Source of the DNA: Gammaproteobacteria bacterium
Lineage (GTDB): Bacteria; Pseudomonadota; Gammaproteobacteria; Xanthomonadales; Rhodanobacteraceae
DNA: 51,938 bases
Direction: 5' to 3'
Assembly (NCBI GenBank): GCA_004295005.1
Contig: SHNG01000177.1
Coordinates: 1 to 51,938 of the forward strand
The first letter of the stretch is position 1, and each line of letters starts with the position of its first letter. The notes under the pieces were generated by a model, which did no database searches, had not been told where the DNA came from, and saw only the letters and a list, made by a program, of their open reading frames with translations. Below are positions 34,605-43,584 of the stretch, in pieces. Made by a program: the position numbers and the translations under genes.

Positions 34605-35453
34605 CTACTCGATGAATTTTCCGCTCGGCGTCGGACGCTCGGATTTCAACACCACGAACTCCGGTTCCGGCACGTCGATGCGCATCGCGGTCAAGGCGCC
34701 GCCCCATACACAGCCGGTGTCGATTGCATAAATGCCGAGGCCAGCGAAGCGGCCCAGGGTCGACCAGTGTCCGCAGACGATGCGCAGTTCGCGGTGCTTC
34801 TGGCCTGGAACCTCGAACCAGGGATACAGCCCCGGGCGCTGCGTTCCCGGCATGCCCTTTTCGGAGAACGCGATGCGCCCGCGCACATCGCAGTAGCGCA
34901 TGCGGGTGAGCACGTTGATGCCGGCGCGCAGGCGTTCGATTCCGCGCAGGCGCGGCGTCCAGGTATCGGGCTTGTTGCCGAACATCTGGCGCAACAGGCG
35001 CTTGTGGTCATCGCCATGCAGACGGTTTTCGATTTCGCGAGCCACCGATTCGGCGCGCGCGATATCCCAGCTCGGCGCCAGTCCGGCATGCACGAGCATG
35101 CAGTCCAGGCTGCGGTCCACATGCAACAAGGGGCGCTGGCGCAGCCATCCCAGCAGTTCGTCGCGATCCGGTGCAAACAGGATGGTACGCAATTCCGGGT
35201 TGATCTTGGCCTGGTCCTGCTCACTGCGCACGCTCACCGCGAGCAGGGAAAGATCGTGGTTGCCCAAGGTGACCACGGTGCGTTCGTTGAGCGACTTGAC
35301 CAGGCGCAACACTTCGAGGGATTGACCGCCGCGGTTGACCAGGTCACCGCAGAACCAGAGGGTGTCGCGGGCCGGATCATATCCAAGCCGCTCGATCAGC
35401 GTCGCCAGTTCGTCGTAGCAGCCCTGGATGTCGCCGATGGCCCAGACCGCCAT
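34605..35453 (-). CDS. apaH: Symmetrical bis(5'-nucleosyl)-tetraphosphatase ApaH
   Basis: This 282-residue phosphoesterase hydrolyses Ap4A to two ADP and can remove Np4 caps from RNA. Metal-site motifs are IGDIQGCYDELATLIERL, WFCGDLVNRGGQSLEVL and VVTLGNHDLSLLAVS, followed by MLVHAGLAPSWDI and the C-terminal IDTGCVWGGALTAMRI. It is last of the rsmA-apaG-apaH run on the minus strand; 42 bp separate it from apaG. Confidence 0.96.
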   Translation of the reverse strand: MAVWAIGDIQGCYDELATLIERLGYDPARDTLWFCGDLVNRGGQSLEVLRLVKSLNERTVVTLGNHDLSLLAVSVRSEQDQAKINPELRTILFAPDRDELLGWLRQRPLLHVDRSLDCMLVHAGLAPSWDIARAESVAREIENRLHGDDHKRLLRQMFGNKPDTWTPRLRGIERLRAGINVLTRMRYCDVRGRIAFSEKGMPGTQRPGLYPWFEVPGQKHRELRIVCGHWSTLGRFAGLGIYAIDTGCVWGGALTAMRIDVPEPEFVVLKSERPTPSGKFIE

Positions 35454-35495
35454 GTCAGTGCACCGGCACGCAATCCAACGCCACGCGCGCGGCCA

Positions 35496-35879
35496 CTAGT
35501 GCAGGGTCCGCGGAATGGAAAGCACGAATTCGGGAATCTCGGCATCGAAGCGGGTGCCGTCCTCGGCCACCATCTGGTAGCTCCCGTGCATGGTGCCGAC
35601 CGCGGTTTCCAGCACGGCCCCCGAGGTGTATTCGTAGCCTTCGCCCGGTCGCATGTGCGGCTGCTCGCCCACCACGCCATCGCCGCGCACTTCGCGAATC
35701 AGGCCGTTTGCGTCGGTGATGACCCAGTGGCGGCTCAAAAGACGCGCGCCGATGCTGCCGCGGTTGTGGATGGTCACCGTGTAGCTGAAAACGTAGCGGC
35801 CGTCCTGTGGCATCGATTGCTCGTCGATGAACCGGGTCATGACCGAAACGCTGATGTCGTGGGGCTTTTTCGCGTTCAT
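35496..35879 (-). CDS. apaG: ApaG family protein (Co2+/Mg2+ efflux-associated)
   Basis: This 127-residue beta-sandwich protein is nearly always encoded between rsmA and apaH. It shows the family sequence FSYTVTIHNRGSIGARLLSR, HWVITDANG, EVRGDGVVGEQPHMRPGEGY and the GxMxGSYQMVAEDG end. Its exact function is uncertain; mutants in enterics show altered cobalt resistance and magnesium efflux. Start ATG 35879. Confidence 0.95.
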   Translation of the reverse strand: MNAKKPHDISVSVMTRFIDEQSMPQDGRYVFSYTVTIHNRGSIGARLLSRHWVITDANGLIREVRGDGVVGEQPHMRPGEGYEYTSGAVLETAVGTMHGSYQMVAEDGTRFDAEIPEFVLSIPRTLH

Positions 35880-35926
35880 GGGCGGATTGTCAGCGAGTGC
35901 GGCACGCCCGGCAAGCGTGGAGGCAT

Positions 35927-36760
35927 TCAGTCGCTGGAATCGGGCTGGTCTTGCGCTTGCGCCAGATGCCCGGCCAGGCGCACGTAGGCGGCTGGTGCGA
36001 GCTGTTCGGCACGCGCGCCGGGATCAATCTCGACGGCACGCATCTGTGCTGCGCTGGCGAAGACGCGCAGGGCATTGGAAAGGGTCTTGCGACGCTGGCC
36101 GAAGGCGGCACGCACCAGTTGCTCGATGAGTCGCGCATGGCGCAGGGGACGGGCTTCCACGGGCAATGGCGTCAGGCGCACGACGGCCGAGTCGACCTTG
36201 GGTGGTGGGCGAAAGGCCTCGGGTGGCACCCCGAGCAAGGGCTCAATGCGGCAGGCCAGTTGCAGCATCACGCTCAGGCGCCCGTAGGTCTTGCTGCCGG
36301 GAGCGGCGGCCATGCGATCGACCACTTCACGCTGGAGCATGAAATGCATGTCCTGGATCGAATCCAGGTGCTGCATGCAGTGGAACAGGATGGGCGAGGA
36401 GATGTTGTAGGGCAGGTTGCCGACCAGGCGCAGCTTTGCATGCGTCGCCAGTGCGCCGAGATCCACCTCGAGCACGTCCGCGTGGATGATCTCCACCACA
36501 CCGACACCCTTGCAGGCGGCCGCGATGCGCGGCAGCAGGTCGCGATCCAGCTCAATCACCGAAAGCCGGCCGGCCCTGCGCAACAGCGGCAAGGTGATCG
36601 CACCTTCGCCGGGACCGATCTCGACCAGGTGTTGCCCCGCTGCCGGTGCAATGGCATCGACGATGCGCTGAATGATGCCTTCATCGCGCAGGAAATGCTG
36701 GCCAAAGCGCTTGCGCGTGACGTGGGCGGACTCAAGGGGATTCGATACGCGGGAATTCAC
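35927..36760 (-). CDS. rsmA: 16S rRNA dimethyladenosine transferase RsmA (KsgA)
   Basis: This 277-residue methyltransferase makes the two adjacent N6,N6-dimethyladenosines near the 3' end of 16S rRNA. It has RKRFGQHFLRDEGIIQRIV, the SAM site LVEIGPGEGAITLPLL, VIELDRDLLPRI, LRLVGNLPYNISSPIL (catalytic NLPY) and the C-terminal helical domain. A GTG at 36760 is used; the first 15 residues are not conserved and an internal start cannot be excluded. In most relatives pdxA lies immediately upstream; here a divergent EamA gene intervenes. Confidence 0.95.
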   Translation of the reverse strand: MNSRVSNPLESAHVTRKRFGQHFLRDEGIIQRIVDAIAPAAGQHLVEIGPGEGAITLPLLRRAGRLSVIELDRDLLPRIAAACKGVGVVEIIHADVLEVDLGALATHAKLRLVGNLPYNISSPILFHCMQHLDSIQDMHFMLQREVVDRMAAAPGSKTYGRLSVMLQLACRIEPLLGVPPEAFRPPPKVDSAVVRLTPLPVEARPLRHARLIEQLVRAAFGQRRKTLSNALRVFASAAQMRAVEIDPGARAEQLAPAAYVRLAGHLAQAQDQPDSSD

Positions 36761-36868
36761 GGGTTCGATTGCGCGACTGGGAAATCATCGAATGCGCAGT
36801 GTACGCCAGTCACCAATGGCCCCGGCTCCATGGGCTGGCGATTGATGTGGGCACACCGGGCTGCCGCG

Positions 36869-36874
36869 TAGAAT
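36869..36874 (+). promoter_or_regulatory. Possible -10 box (TAGAAT) upstream of the EamA gene
   Basis: TAGAAT lies 60 bp before the EamA start in the 173-bp divergent gap with rsmA. A spaced -35 element is not evident. The gap must also contain the rsmA promoter on the other strand if rsmA is no longer transcribed from pdxA. Confidence 0.28.
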
Positions 36875-36933
36875 GCGCCGGCTGCAACGCATCCACGCCA
36901 CGCGTATTGCACTTCACCCCAGGGTATCACTCC

Positions 36934-37812
36934 ATGCCGCTTGCATCGCTGATCCGCCTCGCCCTGCTCGGCATGATCTGGGGCGCGTCGTTCCTGTTCC
37001 AACGCATCACCGTACCTGTGGTTGGCGTTTCCTTCACGGCCTCCATCCGCATCGTGTTGTCGGCGCTGATGCTGGTGCTGATCGTGCGCATGCTTGGGCT
37101 GTCCCTGCAATTGCGCACGCACTGGAAGGTGTGGCTGTTCCTTGGCACGGTCAACACGGCCATTCCGTTCCTGTGCTTTGCCGCTGCCGCGCGCAGCCTG
37201 CCCGCCGGATACATGGCGGTGATCAATGCCACCGTGCCGATGCTGACGGTGATCCTCGCATGGGTCATGTTCCGCATCCGCCCGTCATTGTCGAAGCGTG
37301 CCGGCGTGGTGGTCGGCTTGCTTGGTGTTGCCGTGCTCGCCCGTTACGGCAGCATCGCCATGAGCGCACCCGTCCTGCTCGGAATTGGCCTTCTGTTTGC
37401 TGCATCCGCGATGTATGCCTACATCGCGCTGTACGTTCGCCAATACCCGCTCGGTGTCGATCCGCTGGTGATGGCCGCAGCAAGCCAATTCGGCGCGGCG
37501 GTCGTCATGCTTCCCCTGGGCATCCATTCCCTGCCAAGCGCGATGCCTTCGCTGCAGGTGCTGGCCTGCCTGCTCGTGCTCGGCATTGTCTGCACGGGTG
37601 TTGCCTATCTGCTCTATTTTCGCCTGCTCAGCGATGTCGGTAGTGAAAAGGCAGTGACCAATACCTTTTTGGTGCCGGTGTTCGCCCAGCTTTGGGGCGC
37701 CTTGTTTCTGGACGAGCACCTGACCGTGTTCGGTGCCATCGGTTTTGCATTGGTGCTGCTGGCCGTGGCCCTGGTATTGGAAATCCGGCCGTGGCGCAAG
37801 GTGCAGGCCTGA
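36934..37812 (+). CDS. EamA/DMT-family transporter
   Basis: The 292-residue protein has ten hydrophobic segments in two EamA repeats. The first begins MPLASLIRLALLGMIWGASFL, typical of DMT permeases (the GxxWGxxF pattern), and the second repeat contains LLGIGLLFAASAMYAYIALY and ends IGFALVLLAVALVLEIRPW. These transporters export amino acids or other metabolites; the substrate is not predictable. The gene is in the opposite orientation to its neighbours and splits the otherwise conserved pdxA-rsmA pair, suggesting a local insertion. Confidence 0.9.
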   Translation: MPLASLIRLALLGMIWGASFLFQRITVPVVGVSFTASIRIVLSALMLVLIVRMLGLSLQLRTHWKVWLFLGTVNTAIPFLCFAAAARSLPAGYMAVINATVPMLTVILAWVMFRIRPSLSKRAGVVVGLLGVAVLARYGSIAMSAPVLLGIGLLFAASAMYAYIALYVRQYPLGVDPLVMAAASQFGAAVVMLPLGIHSLPSAMPSLQVLACLLVLGIVCTGVAYLLYFRLLSDVGSEKAVTNTFLVPVFAQLWGALFLDEHLTVFGAIGFALVLLAVALVLEIRPWRKVQA

Positions 37813-37827
37813 CCCGGGAGCCTTTCT

Positions 37828-38808
37828 TCAGGAGTCGCGGCGTCCCGCGAGTTGTACGGCCAGCCGGATGGCCGAGCGCAGGCTGCCGGCATCCGCCGTA
37901 CCACGACCGGCAATATCGAGCGCGGTACCGTGGTCGACCGAAGTGCGCACATAGGGCAGACCCAAGGTCACGTTGACGGCATGGCCAAAGCCCGCATGCT
38001 TGAGTACAGGCAGGCCCTGGTCGTGGTACATCGCCAGCACCGCATCGAATGTCTCAAGCTGCCGTGGCACGAACGCAGTATCCGCGGGCAGAGGACCAAT
38101 CAGGCGCAAACCTTCGCCACGCAGTTGCTCAAGGACCGGGCCGATCGTGTCGATCTCCTCGTGGACCAGGTGCCCACCTTCACCGGCATGGGGATTGAGG
38201 CCAAGCACGGCGATGCGGGGCTCGTCCAAGCCAAAGCGCATGCGCAGGTCGTGATCGAGGATGCGCAAGGTGGTGGCCAGGCGCGGGCGGGTGATGGCCG
38301 ACGGCACCGCAGACAAGGCGAGGTGGGTGGTGGCCAGCGCCACCCGCAACTCCCCCGAGGCCAACAACATGACGACATCCGAGCCGGCGCGTTCGGCCAG
38401 CCACTCGGTGTGTCCCGAGAACGCAATGCCTGCATCGTTGATGATGCCCTTGTGCACCGGCGCCGTGACGATGGCATCGAACTCGCCGGAGTGCGTGCCT
38501 TCGGCCGCGCGATCCAGGCAGGCAAGCACGTAACGCGCGTTGCGCGCATCGAGCTTGCCGGCCTGCGAAGGCGCCGACAGCGCGATGTCCAGACACTCGA
38601 ACCCGCCACCGCCATTGCCGTCGTTGCCAAGCAGGGCGCCGGCCGCGGCGGCACGTTCGATCAGCAACTGGCGACTGGCGATCACCACCAGTTCGGCACC
38701 GAAATCCTCGGTGACGACCTGCGCCACCAGCTCGGGCCCGACGCCAGCGGGCTCACCGGCGGTCAGGGCGATTCGTAGGCGGCGTGGCTCAGCCGGAAGT
38801 GCCGGCAC
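37828..38808 (-). CDS. pdxA: 4-hydroxythreonine-4-phosphate dehydrogenase PdxA
   Basis: This 326-residue NAD-dependent dehydrogenase works in pyridoxal phosphate synthesis. It begins near RIALTAGEPAGVGPELVAQV and carries the metal-binding His residues in FSGHTEWLAERAG, LNPHAGEGG and YHDQGLPVLKHAGFGHAVNV, ending in VRTSVDHGTALDIAGRG. GTG 38808 gives normal length and overlaps the surA 3' end by 20 bp; the open frame runs further upstream inside surA but is not conserved. Note E for the usual D in TAGEPAG. Confidence 0.95.
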   Translation of the reverse strand: MPALPAEPRRLRIALTAGEPAGVGPELVAQVVTEDFGAELVVIASRQLLIERAAAAGALLGNDGNGGGGFECLDIALSAPSQAGKLDARNARYVLACLDRAAEGTHSGEFDAIVTAPVHKGIINDAGIAFSGHTEWLAERAGSDVVMLLASGELRVALATTHLALSAVPSAITRPRLATTLRILDHDLRMRFGLDEPRIAVLGLNPHAGEGGHLVHEEIDTIGPVLEQLRGEGLRLIGPLPADTAFVPRQLETFDAVLAMYHDQGLPVLKHAGFGHAVNVTLGLPYVRTSVDHGTALDIAGRGTADAGSLRSAIRLAVQLAGRRDS

Positions 38809-40105
38809 GGTCCGATCCGGGCAGGCGGATCTCGATATAGGCCTCGGCACGCAACTGGCGCAGGAAGCTGGTGTATTCCTCCTCAGCCTTGCGCGTGCCA
38901 ATGGTCTGGCGCGCCTTGTTGCGCTCGGCTTCGGCAGTCTTGTCCTCGACGCGCGTGGCGAGTGGTTCGAGGATGTGCCAGCCGACATCACTGTGGAAAG
39001 GCTCGCTGATCTGGCCGACCGGCGTTTCGTCCAGTGCCCTTGCGACCTGGGCTCCATAGCCACCCTTGGTGAACCAGCCCATGTCACCACCGATGTTGGC
39101 GGTGTTGGCATCCTTGGAAAATTCCTTGGCCAGCTTGGCGAAGTCCTCGCCGGCCACGATGCGCGCGCGCAGTGCACGGATCTGTTGCTCGGCCTGGGCC
39201 GAGGAAACCACTTCGTTCTCGCGGATCAGGATATGGCGCACGTGATATTCGGTGATGATCTCCGATTGGCCACTGCGCTTTTCAATCAACTTGATGATGT
39301 GGAAACCATTCGGGCCGCGTACAGGCGGCGAGGCCTGACCCGGTTGCAGGCCTTCGGCGATCTTCGAGAACGCAGTTGGCAATTCGTCAGTACCACGCCA
39401 GCCGAGGTCGCCTCCGTCCAGTGCATTCTGCGCATCCGAATAACGAATGGCCGCCGCGGCGAAATCCATGCCCGAAGCCAGTTGTTGGCTGACTTCATTG
39501 GCCTTGGTCTCCGCGCTTGCAATCTGCTCGGCGCTGGCCCCTTCCGGCAGGGTGATCTGGATATGGCCAAGATGCAGTTGATCGCGATTGCCGCCACCGT
39601 TCTTTATCAGCGAATCGACTTCCGCGTCACTGACTGAAACGTTCGACTGCACCACGCGCTGGCGCAACGCACGAACCACGGCTTCCTCGTGCACGTTGTC
39701 GCGGAACTGTTGCCAGGACGAGCCTTGCGCCTCGATGGCCTGGCGCAACTGCGGTACCTGCATGCGGTTCTGCTGTGCAATCTGTTGCAGGGTCTGGTCA
39801 AGCTCCGCATCGGACACCTTGACACCGCTGCCATCGGCGCGGGCGACCTGCAGCTTGGTCATGATCATGCGTTCCAGCACCTGGCGCTCGAGCTCGGCCG
39901 GTGGCGGCAGGCGCTCGGGATTGCTGGCGTACTGGCGGGTTACGGCCTGCACCTGACGATCAAGTTCGCTGCGCAGGATGATGTCCTCGTCGACCACGGC
40001 GACAATGCCATCGATGGGTTGGATGTTCATCAACTGGGCTTGGGCCATGGGGCTCAGTGCAGCGGCAAGGACAAGCAAGCAGGCAAGCAGTTTGTTCATG
40101 GGCAT
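38789..40105 (-). CDS. surA: Periplasmic chaperone SurA
   Basis: This 438-residue chaperone delivers outer-membrane proteins including LptD to the Bam complex. Signal peptide MPMNKLLACLLVLAAALSPMAQA is followed by PIDGIVAVVDEDIILRSELD, the SurA N-terminal domain. Two PpiC domains follow (HLGHIQITLPEG... to FHIIKLIEKRSG, then VRHILIRENEV... to GWHILEPLATRVED), then the C-terminal helix. ATG 40105 or 40099 are equivalent. Normally surA is directly downstream of lptD; here 1146 bp of repeat DNA separate them. Confidence 0.96.
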   Translation of the reverse strand: MPMNKLLACLLVLAAALSPMAQAQLMNIQPIDGIVAVVDEDIILRSELDRQVQAVTRQYASNPERLPPPAELERQVLERMIMTKLQVARADGSGVKVSDAELDQTLQQIAQQNRMQVPQLRQAIEAQGSSWQQFRDNVHEEAVVRALRQRVVQSNVSVSDAEVDSLIKNGGGNRDQLHLGHIQITLPEGASAEQIASAETKANEVSQQLASGMDFAAAAIRYSDAQNALDGGDLGWRGTDELPTAFSKIAEGLQPGQASPPVRGPNGFHIIKLIEKRSGQSEIITEYHVRHILIRENEVVSSAQAEQQIRALRARIVAGEDFAKLAKEFSKDANTANIGGDMGWFTKGGYGAQVARALDETPVGQISEPFHSDVGWHILEPLATRVEDKTAEAERNKARQTIGTRKAEEEYTSFLRQLRAEAYIEIRLPGSDRAGTSG

Positions 40106-40203
40106 GGGGTTCGCGGAAGCCGGAAAGCCAAAGACCGGGATTGTAATCCGAAGCAGCCAGGGCAGGGTTAAGGAATGTCTGCTCATTCCAAATCTTCGTC
40201 GTT

Positions 40204-40341
40204 CCCGCGCAGGCGGGCAGGAAAATGCTCCTGCATTTCCTGCATGCTGGCCATCCATGGCCTTTGAACCCAGTGACTTTTTCACAACTCATTGAAGCAC
40301 AAAGGCCCTGGATCCCGGACATCGCTTCGCGATTCCGGGAT
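40204..40341. repeat. Repeat cluster next to surA: CCCGC hairpin, GCAGGAAA hairpin, GGCCATCCATGGCC and CCCGGA/TCCGGG hairpin
   Basis: Four inverted repeats follow each other upstream of surA. They are CCCGC-GCAG-GCGGG (40204-40217), GCAGGAAA...TTTCCTGC (40217-40243, with an inner TGC/GCA pairing), GGCCAT-CC-ATGGCC (40249-40262), and ATCCCGGA-c-ATCGC-ttc-GCGAT-TCCGGGAT (40312-40341), a 13-bp stem with one bulge. The last is the common gammaproteobacterial ATCCCGG...CCGGGATGACG repeat. The second and third recur at 40835-40879 in the same order. The following 194 bp (40342-40535) hold no gene or clear structure. Confidence 0.75.
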
Positions 40342-40535
40342 GACGAGCAAAATCAGCGTTGCCTTAGGTTTTGGTCCGAGGGTGTGGGCAGGTGGTTGGG
40401 CTGATTGGACCTGGATGTTTCGATTTTGCTTGAGATTGGGGATTTGCCGGGGGCCTTCGGGCCACCCGGCGGGACGACTCTTTGGCTTCTTTGGCGATTT
40501 CCAGCAAAAGGCTTTCACGCACCTTCGGCGCGCGA

Positions 40536-41115
40536 GTTACTTTCTCTTGAGTGGCCAAGAGAAATGTAACCAAAGAGAAGGCCACCCGGGTTTCGTGCAT
40601 CGCTCGCACAGCGAGCGATGTGCCCTTCGCTCCTTGCCGTCCACGGGCCGGCGCCAACTCGGCCATCCATGGCCTCGAACAAGGACGCCTTGCTCCCGTG
40701 TCCGACTGCGTTGCTCGGCACGAAACACGGGAATTTGCGCGCTGAAAGGAACAGTGCGACCAGTCGTCTCGTTCCGCGGCAGCGCATGATGGAAGCGCAT
40801 GGCTCGAGGCCGTGGCCAGGACGGCCACCAACCGGCAGGAAATTGCTCCTGCATTTCCTGCACTCCTGCCATCCATGGCCATCGGGTCCCCTCGCTCGTG
40901 GCGCGCCTGCGAAGGAAAGGTCCGCAGGAGGGCCCACACGATGTGGGCCCGTGAGCTGCCAGCACACGGATGTGCTGTCAGCGAGCCCCGTAGCAGACGC
41001 GCGCACCCGAAGCACAGGGAATGTGCGCAGGGCACGAGCGCGGGGTGGGCTTTCTTTGGGTTACCTTTCTTTGCCCACCAAAGAAAGGTGACTTGGGACG
41101 CCCGCAGGGCGGTCC
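40536..41115. repeat. Hairpin island bounded by two TTTCTTTG-type palindromes
   Basis: The left boundary is GTTACTTTCTCTTG...CAAGAGAAATGTAAC (40536-40570) and the right boundary GTTACCTTTCTTTG...CAAAGAAAGGTGAC (41060-41092), followed by GGACGCCC-GCA-GGGC-g-GTCC (41096-41115). Between them lie at least nine short hairpins with unrelated stems: CATCGCTCGC-ACA (40598-40620), GGCCAT-CC (40661-40674), CAAGG-ACG (40680-40692), TCCCGTGT...ACACGGGA (40694-40732), GTGGCC-AGGAC (40812-40828), GCAGGAAAT (40835-40861), GCCAT-CC (40868-40879), GGGCCCACA-CGA (40930-40950), CAGCACA-CGGA (40960-40977, extended by GCTG/CAGC) and GCACA-GGGAA (41012-41026). TTTCTTTG/CAAAGAAA palindromes are frequent in Lysobacterales. 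Open frames across it are shadows. Confidence 0.8.
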
Positions 41116-41251
41116 GAAACGCCTTGAAGGCCACCCATCACCTATTGCTTTGCAATTCGCGCGCCGGAGGCGTGTGAAAGCTTCTTGAACAACTTGTTGA
41201 ACGCGAGGGGATTGTCACCGCAGGCATTGCCTAGTCCACGGAGTGACTGCG

Positions 41252-43555
41252 TCACTGATACCCGAACACCGATCGACGCAAGAAATCCCCCGTCCGCTGG
41301 CCGAGCGATCCGACACCCTTGAACTCCAGTTCGAAGTAGAGGGCATTGGTCGATTCACGTTCGACATTGTGCACGTAGTGTCGTGCCAGCACGCGCCATG
41401 CGATGCAGCAACTGTCGTGTTCAATGCCGGCAAAGGCTTCCAGGGTTTTTTCGTCGTACAGCGAGTAGTTCCAGCGCCCGACGAGGCGCCAGCTTTCACT
41501 GACCGGAATCAGCACCGACAGATCGGCCTGTTCCAGCAGATTGCGGCGGAAGCGGTACGACACGTTGAACACGCCTTGCTTGCCGAAGCGGTTTTGCAGC
41601 CCGACCGCCGAGAGGTCGGTCTGATCGGTATTCGGGTTCCACAGGTTGGAAAAAGTCGCGCGCCAGCGGTCGTTGATGCGCAGGTCCAGCTCTCCGACGT
41701 AGCTGGAGCCGGAAAAATCCGTCGTGGCGGTGCCGGGCAATTGCACGCGCTGGTCATCGAAGTAGCGGATCTGGCCGATGCTGGCGGAGACGCGCTCTTG
41801 CCCGCTGGAATCTTCGATCAGGCGCGAGGTCAGGGCCAGGGTCAGGTTGTTGGCGTCCATCTGGCGGTCGGCACCGATGAAGCGGTTGCTGCGAAACAAC
41901 TGGCCGAAACTGAAAGGCACTTCCTGGGTATCGAACAGCGGCAGGTCATCCTGGTTCCGATACGGCACACGCAAATAATAAACGCGAGGCTCAAGCGTCT
42001 GAGTGTAGCCGAGGTCACCGAATGCAAGCGGGCGCTCGAAGCGCAAACCGGCATCGACGCTCGCGATGGGCATGCCGCGATCCGGTGCATCGTCGTCTTC
42101 GCGGTCAAGCTGGTAACCGGTGTAGCGATAGCCCAGCTTGGGTCGCACGAACCAGGCTGCACCTTCCAGTGGATAAGCCAGATAGGGAAATGCATCCAGG
42201 CGCTGCCCATCGAGTGCATCGTCCTTGCTGAATGCGACGAATTCGGATTCGATGCCGGCCTGCAGGTTGCCGACCACGGCGCGATCAATCTCGAAGGTGG
42301 CGCGTGGCAAGCGGCGGTAGGGTTCGGCGGCACCCGGCAGGGTGGGATCGGTTACTTGGAATTCGTCACCACCGAAGCTGGCGTTCCAGCCCTTGCCTTG
42401 ACCATGGAAATAGGCGCTCGATGGCAAAAGGCTGGTGGAGGCGATGTCGAGGCTGCGACCAAAATCCTCGAAGTAGCGATCATCGGAAACATGGTTGATG
42501 TCGACATCGGCGCGCCAGTGCTGGCCAAAGCGACTGGCGTGGTTCCAGCTCACCAGGCTGCGGCGATCATCGGCTTCGCGATCATGCGCCAACCACTCGA
42601 CATCGATGCTGCCGCTGCTGGAATCGGTCAGGTAACGGAACTGGCCACCGAGCATGAGTCCGCGCTGGGTCATCAGGCGCGGCGTGAGCGTGGCGTCGTA
42701 GTTGGGTGCAAGGTTGAGGTAGTAGGGCTGGGCGATGTCGATTCCGCGTTCATCGCTGTAGCCGAGCGTGGGGTAGAGGAATCCCGACTTGCGCCGGTCA
42801 TCCAGCGGAAAGCTGGCATACGGCAACCACAGGATCGGCACATTGCCGACGCGGAAACTGACATCGCGGGCGACGCCCACGCCATTGGCCTGATCCAGCT
42901 CGATGGAGTCGGCACGGAACTGCCAACCCGGGGAATCCAGTGGACAGGTCGAGAAAGTCGTGGCGCCGAGTTTGGCGTGCTCGCTATCGGTCAGTTCAAC
43001 GGTTGCTGCACGTCCATTGCCGCGCGAGGACAGCAACTGGTAGCGCACCTGGTTGAGCGAGGCGGCACCGCTGGCGGTATTGCCGCGCGCATCGTTGGCA
43101 CCGAGCAGCAGGTCGCGATCCTGGTAGCGGACGTTGCCGTTTGCACTCCAATCATTCGATGAGCGTGCATAGGTGAAGCGGTCAGCACGGATCAGTTGAT
43201 CGAGCTGCTGGATGCTGGCATCACCTTCCAACACGAAATTCTCGCCGTCGGCGGATGTCGACTGGCGCGCCTTGACCTCGGTATCCGCGGCGCTGCGATC
43301 ACCTTCGGTGGGCAATCCATCCACATGAAACTCGAACAGGTCGCCGGGCTTGCACAGTGACCAATCGATGGCGGGCTTTTCACAAACCAGGCTTCCCACC
43401 GGGCAGGCGGGTGCGCCGTCCGCGCCGAGCGCGGGACCGGCAAGGCTGGACAGGATGGCGAGGGCAATGGCGCAGCGGGGCAGGCGATGCAATAGGTTTG
43501 AAGGCACGGTTCGGAGAATAGCCAGGGCGGATGTCGGTCTAGTGTAATGCTTCAC
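41252..43555 (-). CDS. lptD: LPS-assembly outer-membrane protein LptD
   Basis: This 767-residue outer-membrane beta-barrel inserts LPS into the outer leaflet with LptE. It has a signal peptide (about LPRCAIALAILSSLAGPALG), an OstA/LptA-like beta-jellyroll (VLEGDASIQQLDQLIRADRF and DRDLLLGANDARGNTA), and a large barrel domain ending in an aromatic residue (FGYQ). Cys residues are placed as in other LptD proteins: N-terminal CPVGSLVCEKP, STCPLD, and the C-terminal pair HDSCCIAWRVLARHYV, which form the interdomain disulphides. GTG 43555 is used; GTG 43507 would put the signal peptide nearer the start. Confidence 0.96.
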   Translation of the reverse strand: MKHYTRPTSALAILRTVPSNLLHRLPRCAIALAILSSLAGPALGADGAPACPVGSLVCEKPAIDWSLCKPGDLFEFHVDGLPTEGDRSAADTEVKARQSTSADGENFVLEGDASIQQLDQLIRADRFTYARSSNDWSANGNVRYQDRDLLLGANDARGNTASGAASLNQVRYQLLSSRGNGRAATVELTDSEHAKLGATTFSTCPLDSPGWQFRADSIELDQANGVGVARDVSFRVGNVPILWLPYASFPLDDRRKSGFLYPTLGYSDERGIDIAQPYYLNLAPNYDATLTPRLMTQRGLMLGGQFRYLTDSSSGSIDVEWLAHDREADDRRSLVSWNHASRFGQHWRADVDINHVSDDRYFEDFGRSLDIASTSLLPSSAYFHGQGKGWNASFGGDEFQVTDPTLPGAAEPYRRLPRATFEIDRAVVGNLQAGIESEFVAFSKDDALDGQRLDAFPYLAYPLEGAAWFVRPKLGYRYTGYQLDREDDDAPDRGMPIASVDAGLRFERPLAFGDLGYTQTLEPRVYYLRVPYRNQDDLPLFDTQEVPFSFGQLFRSNRFIGADRQMDANNLTLALTSRLIEDSSGQERVSASIGQIRYFDDQRVQLPGTATTDFSGSSYVGELDLRINDRWRATFSNLWNPNTDQTDLSAVGLQNRFGKQGVFNVSYRFRRNLLEQADLSVLIPVSESWRLVGRWNYSLYDEKTLEAFAGIEHDSCCIAWRVLARHYVHNVERESTNALYFELEFKGVGSLGQRTGDFLRRSVFGYQ

Positions 43556-43584
43556 AGGCGCGCTTCGGCCGCTGGCAATGCGGC

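Noticed and set aside
40204-41115. Possible CRISPR array in the hairpin island
   Set aside because: There is no regularly spaced direct repeat with unique spacers. Repeated units are inverted and unevenly spaced, and no cas gene is nearby.
40364-41177. Several overlapping open frames of 120-260 codons on both strands in the surA-lptD gap
   Set aside because: They cross stacked hairpins and contain repeat-derived peptides such as AMDGRSAGNAGAISC; none has a ribosome binding site or domain.
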